From positions 62,001 through 126,000 of the forward strand of contig VXCM01000040.1 in assembly GCA_014773175.1 (NCBI GenBank): a stretch of 64,000 bases of DNA, given 5' to 3'. The position numbers and the translations under genes were made by a program. Position 1 is the first letter of the stretch, and the number at the start of each line of letters is the position of its first letter. The stretch is from Lucifuga dentata (lineage: Eukaryota > Chordata > Actinopteri > Ophidiiformes > Bythitidae). The notes below the pieces were generated by a model. It did no database searches, was not told the DNA's origin, and saw nothing but the letters and a program-made list of their open reading frames with translations. Positions 46,756 through 62,513 of the stretch are shown piece by piece.

Positions 46756-48441
46756 AATGAGCTGGATAACAATCATCACCTTTAATCCTTCCTGTGCACC
46801 ATTTTGTGCTGCATTGTGCAATAAATCTACTCAGCGTTTTTCCAACGACCAAGCAGTGAGGCGACATTCGTTCAAACACACACACACTGATTGCTCACAC
46901 GCACACTTTGAAACATGGTTTTATCACTTGTGGATTTTAATGAGAAAAGGTGTGTGGCATAAAGCGAGCAGAGTCGTTCGTTTATGACACTTTTGAAGCC
47001 ACCACTTAGCTCTTTGATACTCCCAAAACCCTCCTGGTATATTTCCTATGATATTTACAAGACAATGCATATATGTTCCAACAAGTCTCCATACCTGATC
47101 TAAAAGGGAATAGCTACACCACAGACCTGGGTAAAATTGCATACTTTTTGTATGCCTGGTTTACTGTATCAGAAGATTTTCTGTGGCAGACTTAAGTTTC
47201 AGGCACTTAATTTACTCTGCGCAACTTAAAAAGCTCAAAACACACAACGAAAAGCATCGGCAAACATGACATCCCGTATGTAGCCCTGTAAGCCTTTAAT
47301 CCAACCAACTGTCGGCTTCTGTGAAGAGCTTGGTAACTACAAAACACAACTGAACATGGAAAGTTTGACAATGACTGCAGGGAACCTGTCAACTAAAGGT
47401 CAAAGGTCATTTGCTGTCAGTTTGTCCGAAGTAGGATGAGGTCAGTTTTGCAAAACTATGCAGCATTGCGGGACACATCCGATCATTTGAGGTAGGAAAC
47501 ACTCAGGGGGTTTGAATGACGTCATTCCACTTTTCAATAATGAAATGACCCCCATGTTGTGTACTCATTCAACCTGATCATTGTAAAGCAATGCAAGGAA
47601 TCATGGGATGCGTTGGGTTTAACTACCTGCAATAATCCAAAAATAGTGAATACCACAAATGTAAGTATTATCAATCCTCATTCATCTCACAGACAAATAC
47701 AGACGAGCTCAGATGTATCCCTGCATGCAGATAGTCATCTGTGGGCAGCAGTGACGCCAAGCCTGGCTGAACCAGACAACCTCATTTCCAAAGATCTGTA
47801 GCTGTATTTTTTAAAATTACATTTAATTCTTCAAAGATTAGATCTAATATGCTTTAAGGGCTGAACTGTACTTTTAATACCTGAGAATTAACTATATCTT
47901 CACATTGATGCTGAATACTGCATTCTCCTTTGTGTGTTTTTTTTTTTTTTTNTTTTTTTTTTTTTGTGGGAAGATGAATAATTTTTCTCTGTTCATGGAG
48001 TAATTTTTCTGCATTTAAAAACTATGCAAAACACTGTATGTCTCATCAATCTGACTAAAGTGTCATTGTGATGTTTAATAAACTCAAAAACCTGAAGGAG
48101 CAAAAGCATTAAAATTATTGGCAGAATTAGCTGTTATCTCTACACTCTCTCTCTCTCTCACATACACACAAAAGCGTCTGCACACAGACTACCACTTTTA
48201 ATGCAGCAGCGCTCTCCAGTGGAAATATGGGGGACTCACTTCTACATTTTCAGCATTTTGTCCTCATCCAATAGTTTAAACAAAACTCATTAAACAAACT
48301 GACCATCAATAATTTATACATAAGGCAGAAATACATTCACCAAATAAGATTTCTTATAAAAAACAAAACAACCTCACCAAGGCAGAACACACACAACATA
48401 AACACAGTAAACTGATGCAAGAAATGGAAACTTCCACTTAC

Positions 48442-48491
48442 CTGTAGAGGTAGATGCTCCAATCCTCCATGCTCATCTTCCTCCTCTCGTG
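48442..48491 (-). CDS. possible 50-bp exon of an unidentified gene
   Basis: Bounded by TTGCTTCATCAG on the 5' side and CTACAG|GTAAGTGG on the 3' side, both good splice signals. Two frames are open (REEEDEHGGLEHLQ, or HERRKMSMEDWSIY). It could be coding or 5'UTR. Confidence 0.3.
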
Positions 48492-48639
48492 CTGATGAAG
48501 CAAAAATGATCGGCATATATATATATATGAGTTGTAAACATCTGGTTTCAGAAATCTTTTCTTCTTTTATATTTTTTCTGTACTTCTTTACCTATAATAC
48601 TTAAATACAATGCAGTGGCGTTGATTTCTTCTGCAGATA

Positions 48640-48725
48640 GTTTTATTCTGCAAACCGTTTGGGTGCTCATTCCACAGTGGGAGCCTTTGTGTCCCTCACG
48701 GGCTCGCCTGGTGGTGCAGTAAATC
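48640..48725 (-). other. possible 3'-terminal exon with AATAAA
   Basis: On the minus strand a CACCACCAG acceptor is followed by a frame ending PVRDTKAPTVE-stop, and then GCAGAATAAAACTATC about 50 bp later. It resembles the end of a gene or processed pseudogene whose other exons I could not find. Confidence 0.3.
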
Positions 48726-49633
48726 AAAGATGGACAACTTTAGACAAAACAGGACAAGAACAGGTGTAACCAAGGACACAAATCAAGGATCAATTCAATT
48801 TAGGTTTGGCAGCATGCATAACACCTGGGCCCTGATACAGACAACCTAATGAATTAGTCATTATTGATTATATTAGGAAAACCTGTGTTTTTTCTGCTGC
48901 AATGTCCCACAAAATTTGGTATATATTTCTGCCCAGATTCCTTCCAAGCGTATGTTGAGAGCCAATGACTCAAATTTGAGTTGTATGCTGTATTAATCCT
49001 AAATCATCACCTGCAAGTTGCTTCTGGTAGTTTTCTATTTAGTTATTCACTCGTAGTCTATGTAGTATTATTCATCCATACATGCAAGAAGCTTATTTAT
49101 ACAAGCTATGGATTATGGTTGCAAGTGGACTGCAGTGTTGGAAGTTTTGTAAATTCAGCAGCCTTCCTATTCCTATTGATTCAGTACAGGTACAAAGTTT
49201 TTAGTTTGCAACAATAGCATAATAAAGTCACTGACAGTTTGCGTCGAGGTAAAATAATAGCTGCACCAACAATCCTGGACATGTTTGCACTTTCCTGTCT
49301 CTGAGGAATGAGGAACTGTCAGAGATCCAGGCAAACCAGGGACCCCTGACTGGGACAGCAAATGACCTGGGCCCAGTTGGTGCAGCAGAGCCTTTTTGCT
49401 TCCTGGCTTGTTGGAACACTGTGTACATATGAGATTATGACACCAATGGGACCTCCAACCCACGTGTTCTAGTCTAGGAAAGTATTAAATAAAAACTTGG
49501 CTTTAATGCATGTTGTAGTGTGTAAGGTTTTGTTTGTATTTTTTTTAAAGCAGGGTCATGAGGCATTCATGTGTTGTGCTACATAGGACATCTCTGTGGA
49601 GGGCAAAATGTCAGCAGGCAGCGCTTACGATCT

Positions 49634-49675
49634 ACGCATGCTCAGTACAGCCCTGTACGTCGCACGCATGCGCAC
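49634..49675. promoter_or_regulatory. atp5f1b: two NRF-1-like sites in the atp5f1b promoter
   Basis: ACGCATGCTCA (49634-49644) and CGCATGCGCA (49665-49674) match the NRF-1 palindrome. NRF-1 drives many nuclear genes for mitochondrial proteins. They lie just upstream of the TATA-like element at 49697. Confidence 0.65.
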
Positions 49676-49696
49676 TTGGTCCCGGCGATTATTCAT

Positions 49697-49728
49697 TATA
49701 AAGCCGCAAGTTGCTCTGTCTCTTTCCA
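49697..49728 (+). promoter_or_regulatory. atp5f1b: TATA-like box and pyrimidine-rich start region of atp5f1b
   Basis: TATAAAG at 49697-49703 is followed about 20-25 bp later by CTCTGTCTCTTTCC. That would place the transcript start in a TOP-like pyrimidine tract, some 20-30 bases before the ATG at 49747. Confidence 0.5.
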
Positions 49729-49746
49729 CCTTCAGCCATTTTAACA

Positions 49747-53113
<3,367 letters not shown>

Positions 53114-53261
53114 ACATCTAAACAATCTGTCTGAGAAAAAGTGAAATAAGTATGGGTCCTGCAGTTAGGAGCACTTGGTTTATAAAACATGTCAAAATGC
53201 AAATGTATCTGTCTCGTCATCCTGAAAAAGTTCTATTTAATGTTTCCAATGGAAGAAATGG

Positions 53262-53267
53262 AATAAA
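53262..53267 (+). terminator. atp5f1b: atp5f1b polyadenylation signal
   Basis: AATAAA in ATGGAATAAAGAATC, about 150 bp after the stop codon. Further AATAAA copies at about 53452 and 53582 could be alternative or chance. Confidence 0.7.
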
Positions 53268-54102
53268 GAATCTGTCTTTACACAAAAAGCTTGTCTCAAC
53301 TGTATAATTTCTAGGCTGTGGCTCTGTGGAAAAATCTGTTCGTTTCAAGGCATTTTGTTAATAGCTGCCCTTATCCTTTCTGACCACCAGATGGAACTCT
53401 GGAGGTTTGGTTGAGCTATCTGTACTGTGTTGCAGTTTAATTGTCATACTGAAATAAAGAGGTGGACAAATGTTGATTATGTGGTTTTGTTTTAAGTAAG
53501 ACTTTAAAGATGAAAAGTTTTTGTTGTAACCCATTGAAAAACTGCTGGCCTAAATTACAGAAAAACAGGAAATTGCGCAGAAATAAAGAACCCGCTTGAA
53601 ATTCCCTGCAGAACAGCATTTCACAGTATGAAATTAATATAATATACCTCAGCTGTAGGATTGTCTATGGATATCAGCAGTTGTCTCACTGTTGAGTGTA
53701 AAGCAAACCAGAAGAACACTCCAAGCAAAGCCCCAAGTCAAACAAGCTGCAAGGCCTGAGATCATCTCAGAGCTTTCACAGCATTTCTCCCTTAAGACTT
53801 CAAGATTTATCCCCGTCTCAAATCCAGATCAATGCACAGTGCTGTCTGAATGCTTTCTCAGAAATAATTGATGAGAGATTTTAATTTTCTGTTATGCAGA
53901 CAAAGACCAACCACATGGAGAGATATCTTATGGTGAGGCTTTTCTATTAAAGCCCAATGGAACTGAGCAAAAAGTGGTCATTACTCAACCATACCAGCTC
54001 AATATATAACAACTGTACTCAGATATTGGAAGTTTGGCAACTATTAAATGATTAAAATGTTTATTTAGTGTGCTATACATTTTATGTTAACACCCTTAAC
54101 TA

Positions 54103-54618
54103 TTAAAGGACCATACTGGCAGTGATTTTGCATGTTTGAGCCCAATATATCCAACCGGCACTTCCTAAAAACTGGAGTGGTAAGTATTACAATTGTTTTT
54201 CCTACCTTCCAGGTAGCCATGGTTTCAATTCATTCCAGTAAACTATAAAAATCATCTTGTAGAGACTTGAAAAGTGAATGAGATAATTACAACAAACTAA
54301 ACATCTATTAAATTTTTTTCTCAAAATAACATGGAACATGGAAGAAAATCTGTCTCCGCCAGGGAATATAGTCCCTGGAGACGATTGCTTTTACTAAGAA
54401 ATTTAAAACAACCGTCCCTTCTACAATCGTGCATAAGTGTTAGCAGACGAGACATTAAATTTTAAGGTGGGTGTATCCCTGAATATATGAGTTTAAAAGA
54501 TTAGGGGCAAAACAGCAGGAAAACTAAAATGCAGTTTTATGTTTTGGAAAATGGTTGTCAGCAATGTTACCTGTATGCAGGTAGTATTACATGCAAAATC
54601 ACTGGTATGGTCCTTTAA
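54103..54618 (+). mobile_element. TTAA-bounded palindromic MITE, intergenic copy
   Basis: TTAAAGGACCATACTGGC starts it and ACTGGTATGGTCCTTTAA ends it. The interior has GTTTTTCCTACCTTCCAGG, GGGAATATAGTCCC and TTTTAAGGTGGGTGTATCC. Both TTAA flanks are present. Confidence 0.82.
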
Positions 54619-56048
54619 AGCTACCATACTGTTTTCATTGTGACCACACAGTCAGTCCTCTGCATTATATCCTCTCACCCTATCAGGTGGCTTGTTGTGT
54701 CATAATGAAGCTGCGGCAGGAAGTAAAAACCTCAGTAACTGGAGCAGTGTGGAGCTGTTATCTGACCCTTACAGCCTGCTGTTTCTGGCCGTGTGCCTAA
54801 AAAACAGAGAGGAAGGTTTGTATTGCATAAGTATCCTATTGTAAAGTAAGTATTACAAGTGTTATTTAATCCTCTGGAGATAAATTCAATTTTACTTTTC
54901 ATTTAATTTGGCTTTCAGCTGCATTGTACTTTAAAAAATAGTTTGTGAAACTGGAAAATCTGGATATTTCTTGATTTTTTAAAAGACATTTTTCTAGTTT
55001 TGATAGAGTTTTTTTTTTCTACATTTTTCAGATTCTTTTCTTAATTTTTATAATTTCAAGAATTTATATCGAGCACTTTTTCTCGCAGTCAATTTTTTTT
55101 GGACACTTTATGTTTTTTCTTTGGATAGATTTTTTTAATTTCTGGAGATTTTTCTCTAGATTTCTTTTTTTGAAACCTTTTCTAAAATTAATTTTAAAAA
55201 ACCAAGAACTTTCTACAGAGAAATTTGGGAAAACTCTAAAATCAATCATTTTCTTGATAAGCTATCAGAAATGGCTTCAAGTTTTGGCCACTAGATGGCA
55301 GTCATGACATATTTGTTTGCTTTGTTGCTAATGCTAATGCTAACATGCTAGCAAATAATGACCTACTTACACATTCAGCAAACATAGAGTAAAATTAATA
55401 ATTCACCGGAATTGTGTTTTGTCCACCTAATAAATGTAAGTCTAAAATTCAGTGTTTTTGATTTTTAGCTTTGTTTTTTTTTCTGTAACTCACGAGAAAA
55501 ACATCTTTAATTGTCTTTGGCAGCTATAGATGCTAAACTCTTTAGCTAGTTGTTGACTTTGCTGAGGTTGTTTATGGTGGATTATAACAGGGTTTTTTTC
55601 ATGGAAAATGCTACTTTTTAAAGTTCGAAACAAAAAAAAAGCAGCTAAGACTCAACTATACAATAAAAGTGTATTTTCTAAACCAAATGAGCTAAACGAA
55701 GCTAAAAGCAATATTGATATATCTGCAATACTGAGTTTTTTCTCCATAGCTTCCTCAATGAGCAACCTTTGCACATTATAGGTTTTCATGTGATATGAGT
55801 TTAATAATAATAATAATTTAAAAAACAGATATAATATAAGCAATAAATATAAACAAACATTATCAAATTATGTATTTAAGTCAAGAAATGTAATTTAGTC
55901 TAAGAATCAGCACAACACTCGCTGCTCAGAACTGCAATTTTCAGCCAATTATTCCATTTTATTTGTGAAATAAAGAAACTGATTAAGAATAAGATGTAAT
56001 TTACTGAATAATATTTGTCATTATCTCGGGAAGTCAGAGGTTACTTAC

Positions 56049-56131
56049 AGAACAGCAGCCTGAGCTGGAGGGGATTCAGGGATTCAGTGTCGATGGGGCA
56101 TTGCTGCCAACAGGATGTAAGCCTGGCTCCT
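56049..56131 (-). other. possible unassigned exon
   Basis: On the minus strand, TTTTTTTCCTAG precedes and GTAAGTAACC follows an 83-bp segment with one open frame (GARLTSCWQQCPIDTESLN...). No neighbouring exon or family is recognised; it may be a 5'UTR exon or chance. Confidence 0.25.
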
Positions 56132-57724
56132 CTAGGAAAAAAAACACACATACACAGGAAATAATATTTAAAACACAGCTAATACTGATGATTTGACATT
56201 CACAGGAGATTTTGATGTCAAGTCATGGGTTGGTTCCTCATCATCGGAGCTTACAAGCTTCTTTCCAGAATTTGCTGAGCAATCCAAGAGGGAGAATTCA
56301 TCACAGAAGAGGATGAGAAAGCAATTTTCCCACGACTTCAAGAGGCCAAAATACAACACAGCCAACCAGTTTTTCACTAAGACATCAGCAATGATATTTC
56401 CAGTTTCCACAAACTAGTTTTCTCGTTGTTATATTTATGTGCCCGTATTCTAAGAAAGCAACAGGTTCATTCTTCTTCTCTGGGAGTTGTCAAAAGGCTT
56501 TCTGGGAAACATAGGAAATTGCTCCCTGAAGAAGAGACAGGCTCAAAGAAAATGGCAACACCAAAAAGAAGATTAGAGCTCTTTGTCACAACTAGTGTTC
56601 ATGTCTGTAGGCATTTTCCCTTTGAGATGGCTTCTTTAAGGTAATAAAAAGATGCAACTGTATTGATTCCTTCTGGAAAATTACATCTTTGTAGCAACTA
56701 TATAAGAGTCTGTAGGAAAAAACAAAAAGGCAATATTAAAATTTCATAAAAACATCAAAATGCTAATGCAACAATAACATACAATCAAAGCAACTTTTTA
56801 TGTACTGTCTCGAAATATATAAAAAATATTTAAAACAGAGTAATCAGCAGTAAAATGCAAATTGGTGGCCTCATTATAATTACAGGTTGATCATTTACAT
56901 GCTGATGGAAAAATATACAGTATAAGTGACTATTGAAGCACTGAGTACTTTTAAGTTAAACACATTAAACTTTAAAAATAAATACATTACATCATTGTAG
57001 TTTATGATTTGAAGTGGGCAACTTCTTCCCCATAATAGTGTAATGATGCATTTTAAAGAGCCAGGCTTCCAAGGGCCAGAAAATAAATTCCTAATTTGGA
57101 TCTTTGGCTGAAACGGAATCCTGGATCTAGAGATTTACTTGGAATTTTGCATCGTTTATTATATCAACAGCCCAACAAAAATAAATAATGTGCAGGGAGC
57201 TGGGAAAGGATTTTCCAAGCTCGGCTCTCGATCAGATTTTGTTGCTCAATCTTTGTCAGAGCTATAAGATGCTGATTTATTGTTTCTGCGTTTTCAGACG
57301 TTCCCTTGGGAATCCACAGGACCTTTGGCTCTGTTACCATGTAAAGTATGATCAGTATTTCATGACAGCATATCAGCATCTTTTAATGGCTTTCTGGAAA
57401 ATGTAACATTTGAGAATGTGTGTGTGCATGCATTCTCTCTTACACTGCAGATAAAATTCAATAGGAAAATTGTATCTAAATCTTATATTCCACTCAGCCT
57501 TCCACATAAAGTTGTTTGGTTCTGTGCAGAGTTATTGGCCGAGAATTTAACGCGCGAGCAAACCTACAACATCTTTTATTTAATAGAAGAAGACAGTTTT
57601 TCTAGCCTGGTGAATCTTCACCAGAAGGTCTTGATGAAACCCACCAGTGCAGAAAAATTGTCAGGTTGTATTAAAGAAAAGCAGCTATATACAGTATTAT
57701 CTGTATGTTGCTAGATTAAATTGC

Positions 57725-57857
57725 ATATATATAAAAAATGGTTGTGCCAATCTTGGCGTATACCACAACTATATATGCAGACAGAAAAAANATATATATA
57801 AAAAATGGTTGTGCCAATCTTGGCGTATACCACAACTATATATGCAGACAGAAAAAA
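57725..57857. other. 66-bp duplicated contig end around an N
   Basis: 57725-57790 repeats as 57792-57857 around N 57791. Same assembly signature as elsewhere. Confidence 0.85.
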
Positions 57858-58330
57858 GAAAAAGAAAAAAAAGAAAAGCAGCTCTTGAGCTTTGTGTTTT
57901 GCACTTAAAGCAAGCTGTGTGTGTGTGCATCTACTTTTTCTGTGCAACCAATCAAAAATGAACATCACAGAAAACCTTCATTTAGTCCAGATCATGTCCT
58001 TAGCATCTTATTTTCCTTCAGTTTGAACCTTTTTTCCAGTTCTGAATAAGGTTAAACAATTAAATTCAAAATGCCAAATCAATATCCAGATAAAAAATTG
58101 CATTTTCATTTTTTTTTCTTCCTGACGAGTATGTGTGTGTGTGTGTGTAGCTGCTGTAAACTGAGTGGCCTGGGCAGACACAGGATCCAGCTGAAAGTGA
58201 CACACATACCTTCGGTCCTCTCTAAATAATACATCTGCCATTGGTATAAATGGAGTGATAGTATATCCTCCGAAGTATTATCAGATGCATCTATCATGAC
58301 CCTTCATTCATTAAGATTGGATGATCTGGA

Positions 58331-58335
<5 letters not shown>

Positions 58336-58382
<47 letters not shown>
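58336..58382. repeat. (TC)n microsatellite
   Basis: An uninterrupted TC run of about 23 units. Confidence 0.95.
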
Positions 58383-58383
<1 letters not shown>

Positions 58384-58682
58384 TGCATTTATGCTTTTAT
58401 TGGAGCTCTGACTGACCATTTCAGACTTCCACCTTTCCTGTCTTTGTTTCTGTCATGAACCTGTTCATCACTTTAGCCGCCTTTCCCTAACAGCATAATC
58501 AAGCACGGGCAGCAATGCTTCGATGCCTTCAGGGACACGGTGGTGCAAATGTGAGCTGTGAGGTCCTTATTTTAACTGTGACAAGATGAGAAAGGAACTA
58601 ATGAAATGTGCATCATAGAGGATCGGACATAATTAATGTGTTCATTCCCACTTTTCTCGCCAGCACCCGGCGCAGGAAAACA

Positions 58683-58811
58683 CTCCCTAGGAAGGACCGG
58701 CACGTCTGGTGAAAGACAGAACAATAAAACAGCCTTGCTGGGGTAGNCTCCCTAGGAAGGACCGGCACGTCTGGTGAAAGACAGAACAATAAAACAGCCT
58801 TGCTGGGGTAG
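58683..58811. other. 64-bp duplicated contig end around an N
   Basis: 58683-58746 repeats exactly as 58748-58811 around N 58747. Same assembly signature. Confidence 0.88.
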
Positions 58812-59325
58812 CTGTTGACCTTCCATGATTTGTTCAGGAATAATGGGCTTTCCAAGCTGCCCCAGACCTGAACTGATGGGTGTGGAAGGTGTGAAAGGAG
58901 AGGATGGGCGAGGCAAAAAGCCAGAAAACACCGCCTTTTTCCCAGGAAAGCTGCAGAGATTGATCGAAAAGTGGAGAAAATATTCTCCCTCTCCTTTTCT
59001 CTCTCAGTTTCCTTTTGACAACCCCACAGAGCCACAAATTGCTGTCATTACTTTGCCTGGCCTTTCCGACTCATATCTCAATTTGCTTTTCTGAGCTCGC
59101 ATGTGAGTTTGCATAGGCCTGTGTGTGAGTGTGTGTGTGTGTGTGTGTGTTTGAGTAATTACAGGGCAGAGGAGAGAGGGGAAAAAAAACTTCTTGAACT
59201 TTTCTTTTCCCCTCCTCTTTCCTCGTCCTCCAGCCTCTTGACGTGCCTGCAGGCCCGGANCCTCGCACAATAGACTTCCCCGTCCAGCCTGAAGGGAAAA
59301 GGGGGGAGATTCGGTTTCTACAACA

Positions 59326-59535
59326 ATGGAAATTCAATCAGGAAATGGAGAGGAGGTGGTGAGCGCTGTGTCGGCGACCTCGGGCTCCTTTTCTGGCAGT
59401 CCCTTTGGCTCCAAGACGCAGGCATCAGACGATGCCGTCAGAGAGGACCTGCAGGCTGCTAAGAGGATCGAGAGGTTTGATATCCCACTTGACAGCCTGA
59501 GGAGGATGTTTGAGAAGCCTACAGTGGAAAACACA
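59326..59535 (+). CDS. N-terminal exon of a LIMA1/Xin-repeat (XIRP2)-like actin-binding protein
   Basis: A 70-codon open exon starts at an ATG in good context (ACAACAATGG) and ends at ACA|GTAAGTACG in phase 0. It encodes MEIQSGNGEEVVSAVS..., then KRIERFDIPLDSLRRMFEKPTVENT. The I-E-[KR]-[FY]-x-[VI]-P-L-x-x-L-x-x-MFEK module is shared by EPLIN (LIMA1) and, as far as I know, the N-terminal exons of XIRP2-type proteins, which bind actin at cell junctions and in muscle. Human XIRP2 and KLHL41 both lie at 2q24-31, which slightly favours xirp2. The rest of the gene is beyond the window, so no symbol is given. Confidence 0.55.
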
Positions 59536-62065
59536 GTAAGTACGACCACTCTTTTACTTGAATTTGCACAAAGAAACGACCCTATGTCCACTGGAGAGAT
59601 TGGTTTGAGGTGACCTGCATTTTGAACAGCCTGAACAACTTCACTAACATTGAAAGAAAATGCAAAGTCAGCATCGGTGACATAACGTCCCACAGCAAAG
59701 CAGCTCAAGTTTCTAAGCGGTGAAATTATAGACTTTAGAGATTTCACTGCTGCTGCGCTGCAGTTTCAGCGTTTGCATAGCGACTCCTTTGAGGATGATA
59801 AAGTGGACAGAACATAACACTGAGAACACTGTGACTCATTTGAAAATTTGGGTTTTTTTTCCTCCTTATCGATTTGTTGACGCCGCTGAAATATGCTGAC
59901 ACGTCCTACTGCTGAGGAGGAGGGTGGCCCTCGTCTCGCTTTTTTTGTTTTTCCATCTCACAGGAGCTTGGCTTCTGCGAGAGGAAAATCTCAGGCTGCT
60001 GGAATTGAAGCGGGTCGTTATGGGAAACGTCTGGTGATGAGACAGAAGCAGCCCGGTTGACCTACTTTTCCTCCCGTCCCTTATTGGCCTGTTGTGACAT
60101 CAGATGCTGCCTTTCCAAATCTTCAAAGTATAACGACTAGTTGATGGAAATGTAGATGACTTTATTCATGATTATCTGACTTTAAAAAGCTATGAATGCC
60201 TACAGTTACAGTCATTGACCCTACAAAGCAACAGTCGCATTATGGGAAATGTACTTCCCACTGTGTCCGAGTAGCCACTGGTGGAACAGACACGAGCTGA
60301 TAGTGGACACACTGTAATTTAAGACCTATTTTAGGAAGCTTTATGGTAAAGAAGGGTTTTAAAAATAACCTTGTAATTGGTATGTCAGCTGTGGCTGGAG
60401 AGAGAGAGGGAGAGAGAGAGAGAGAGAGAGAGAGTGTGTGTGTAGACGTGGATCTACTGGAACTGAGTCAGAGCTGGATCCTGTGTTATTTTTGAAGCTG
60501 ACGCACATTTGATTAAAGGACTTCACGATTCCAAAAGTTCATATCTTCCTCTCATATCTAATAGATTTGTCTGGAAATTTGGGGAAAAAAAAAAACAGGA
60601 TGTAACATTTAGGTATAAATATGACTGGAATATGTAGATGAAGCTAACTGGATGTTTGGATTTTGCTTTGAACAAAGAGGGCGAGATAAGATTTTTCCAG
60701 ATTAGGGGTTAATGATCCACATGGGTAAAACCAAGTCTGAAAGATAAGGGTTTCTGTGCTCCTCCATCTTGCTGGCCAGGGTTATTACCTTATCTCATGT
60801 TCTGAGTCTTGGGAAACAATTTTATGTTTATCATTAGCTGCTGTATTTAGGCTACCATGGCTCATGCCACACCGTAACAGTGTAAAGAGATAAGAGTTTT
60901 GCTTTGGTTTTGATTCCACAGCATCACATTGATGAGATAAAGTCAAGTATTTGGGAAACTGTCCTGTACTTTTAAAAAATTGTTTAGGGTCTTTGCGCCT
61001 CGTGAAGTCATACATCCTGAGATTTTGCAGGCTGTGAAATGTGCGTTAGGGATACGTGTAAAAGTCATCATGTCTAAAATGCTTGAATAAAACCACAAAA
61101 CAGACGCTGACGTGGTTTGGATAGAAATCCGTGCATACTTTCTTTTGGTTTCTAGTTTTCCTGTAGCCACCACGCACTTCAGTTTGCATTGGATTTAATA
61201 CCTGGCATTGTGTTACACAGTGAAGTGCCTACAATCTGTTGCCATCTTATCTTTGCTGGGCTTCAGCCTGCAGCCAGCGTCCATGTAGCATGTGGGCTTT
61301 GTGCCCAGATTGCCAGAGAATGAGGAGGACTTGAGCTCTGCAGCCGGCTGCTTATAAAACGTGACCTTGTCTCTAACTCATCCGTAAGGCTCGGCTTAAT
61401 ATTTGATGATACGCCATATTTTTCCTCTCTGTGCCCCCTTTCATTAATTAAATGGTGCAGTGTCATTGAACAGTCAGTCATAACAGAGAGCGATGGACTC
61501 CCTGGTGGGTCACACCAACCCAGATCCTCAAAGGAGGGAGGGGACGGGCCACGCGACCGATGACCCCACGTGAAGTGATGCAAAATTTTATCTGGAGTGC
61601 AAAGAGTGTGTTTGGCTGAATCTCACGAGAGCGGCATCTGTCCAACCTTCTGCTCATGACTGACTCACAAACACTGGGGAGAACACACACATCCAGTCAT
61701 TCATCATCTGCTGCCATGCTCAACACATGAACACACACAAGATGAAAAATGCACAACTTGAGTGTGTTTAAATGTCCTCACTTGTCTCTGTCATGGCGTG
61801 ATGACTCTCGTTGGCCAGTGGGTGGTAGTGTAGCACCTCTGAGCCGACGTTAAAATGATTTATTAAAAGAACCACATGTGAGTGTGTTTAGAAGCCTGCA
61901 AGACCACGACGAGACACACACCTTTGTAAATTGGACAACTGAGTAATAATCATGCCGGAGGATGTATTTTAATGAGTTTCACTTGTGTGTGAGGCTGTCA
62001 GATTATCAGGATTTGCATAATTGGAGAAATATCATTAATATAGATGTGCTGAGCAAACTAAACAC

Positions 62066-62096
<31 letters not shown>

Positions 62097-62513
62097 NTTT
62101 TTTTTTTTTTTTTTTTTTTTTTTTAAGGACTTCATATCATTAAGCAGGATGACAGGATTCAGTTGGAACACTCAGATTTACCCCAATGCCCCACTGTACC
62201 TTGTGTGTGTGTCTCTGTGTGTGTGTGGTGTCAAAAATGAGAGGAATGGAGAGGAAGAGTGAGAGAGAGTGTGAGGGTCAGGAGGCAGGAGAGAGCGTGA
62301 CAACATGAGATGTCTACTTAAATTCAGACGGTGGCATCGCGGGTCTGGAATGATCCTGAGTTTATTTTCATAACGCGAGTCGTCACTGTCACCAAGCCGC
62401 TCTGGTGTTTTTCTCTGTGGCTGCTTTAATAAAATGAAGCATATTTTCTCTACAGAGCTTCAATAATGTGTCCTTAATGGCAAACTTTTTATAAAGTTTA
62501 ATACTGTAACTTT

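Larger units (their letters stand above)
45500..49600. other. region between divergent col28 and atp5f1b, with unassigned exon-like pieces
   Basis: No family was recognised. It contains exon-like minus-strand pieces at 46553-46755, 48442-48491 and about 48640-48720. There are also a poly-T with N at 47952, a (TC)n/(CA)n near 48146-48170, an AT run at 48518-48530, and unassigned open frames at 49173-49463. Confidence 0.5.
53290..59325. other. gene-poor, AT-rich stretch downstream of atp5f1b
   Basis: Holds one MITE (54103-54618), a TGCTAATGCTAACATGCTAGC word common in fish introns near 55328, N-flanking duplications at 57725-57857 and 58683-58811, (TC)n at 58336-58382 and (TG)n at 59128-59152. 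Open frames at 56168-56417 and 57418-57714 are unassigned. A splice-bounded segment at 56049-56131 (minus) could be an exon. Confidence 0.5.
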
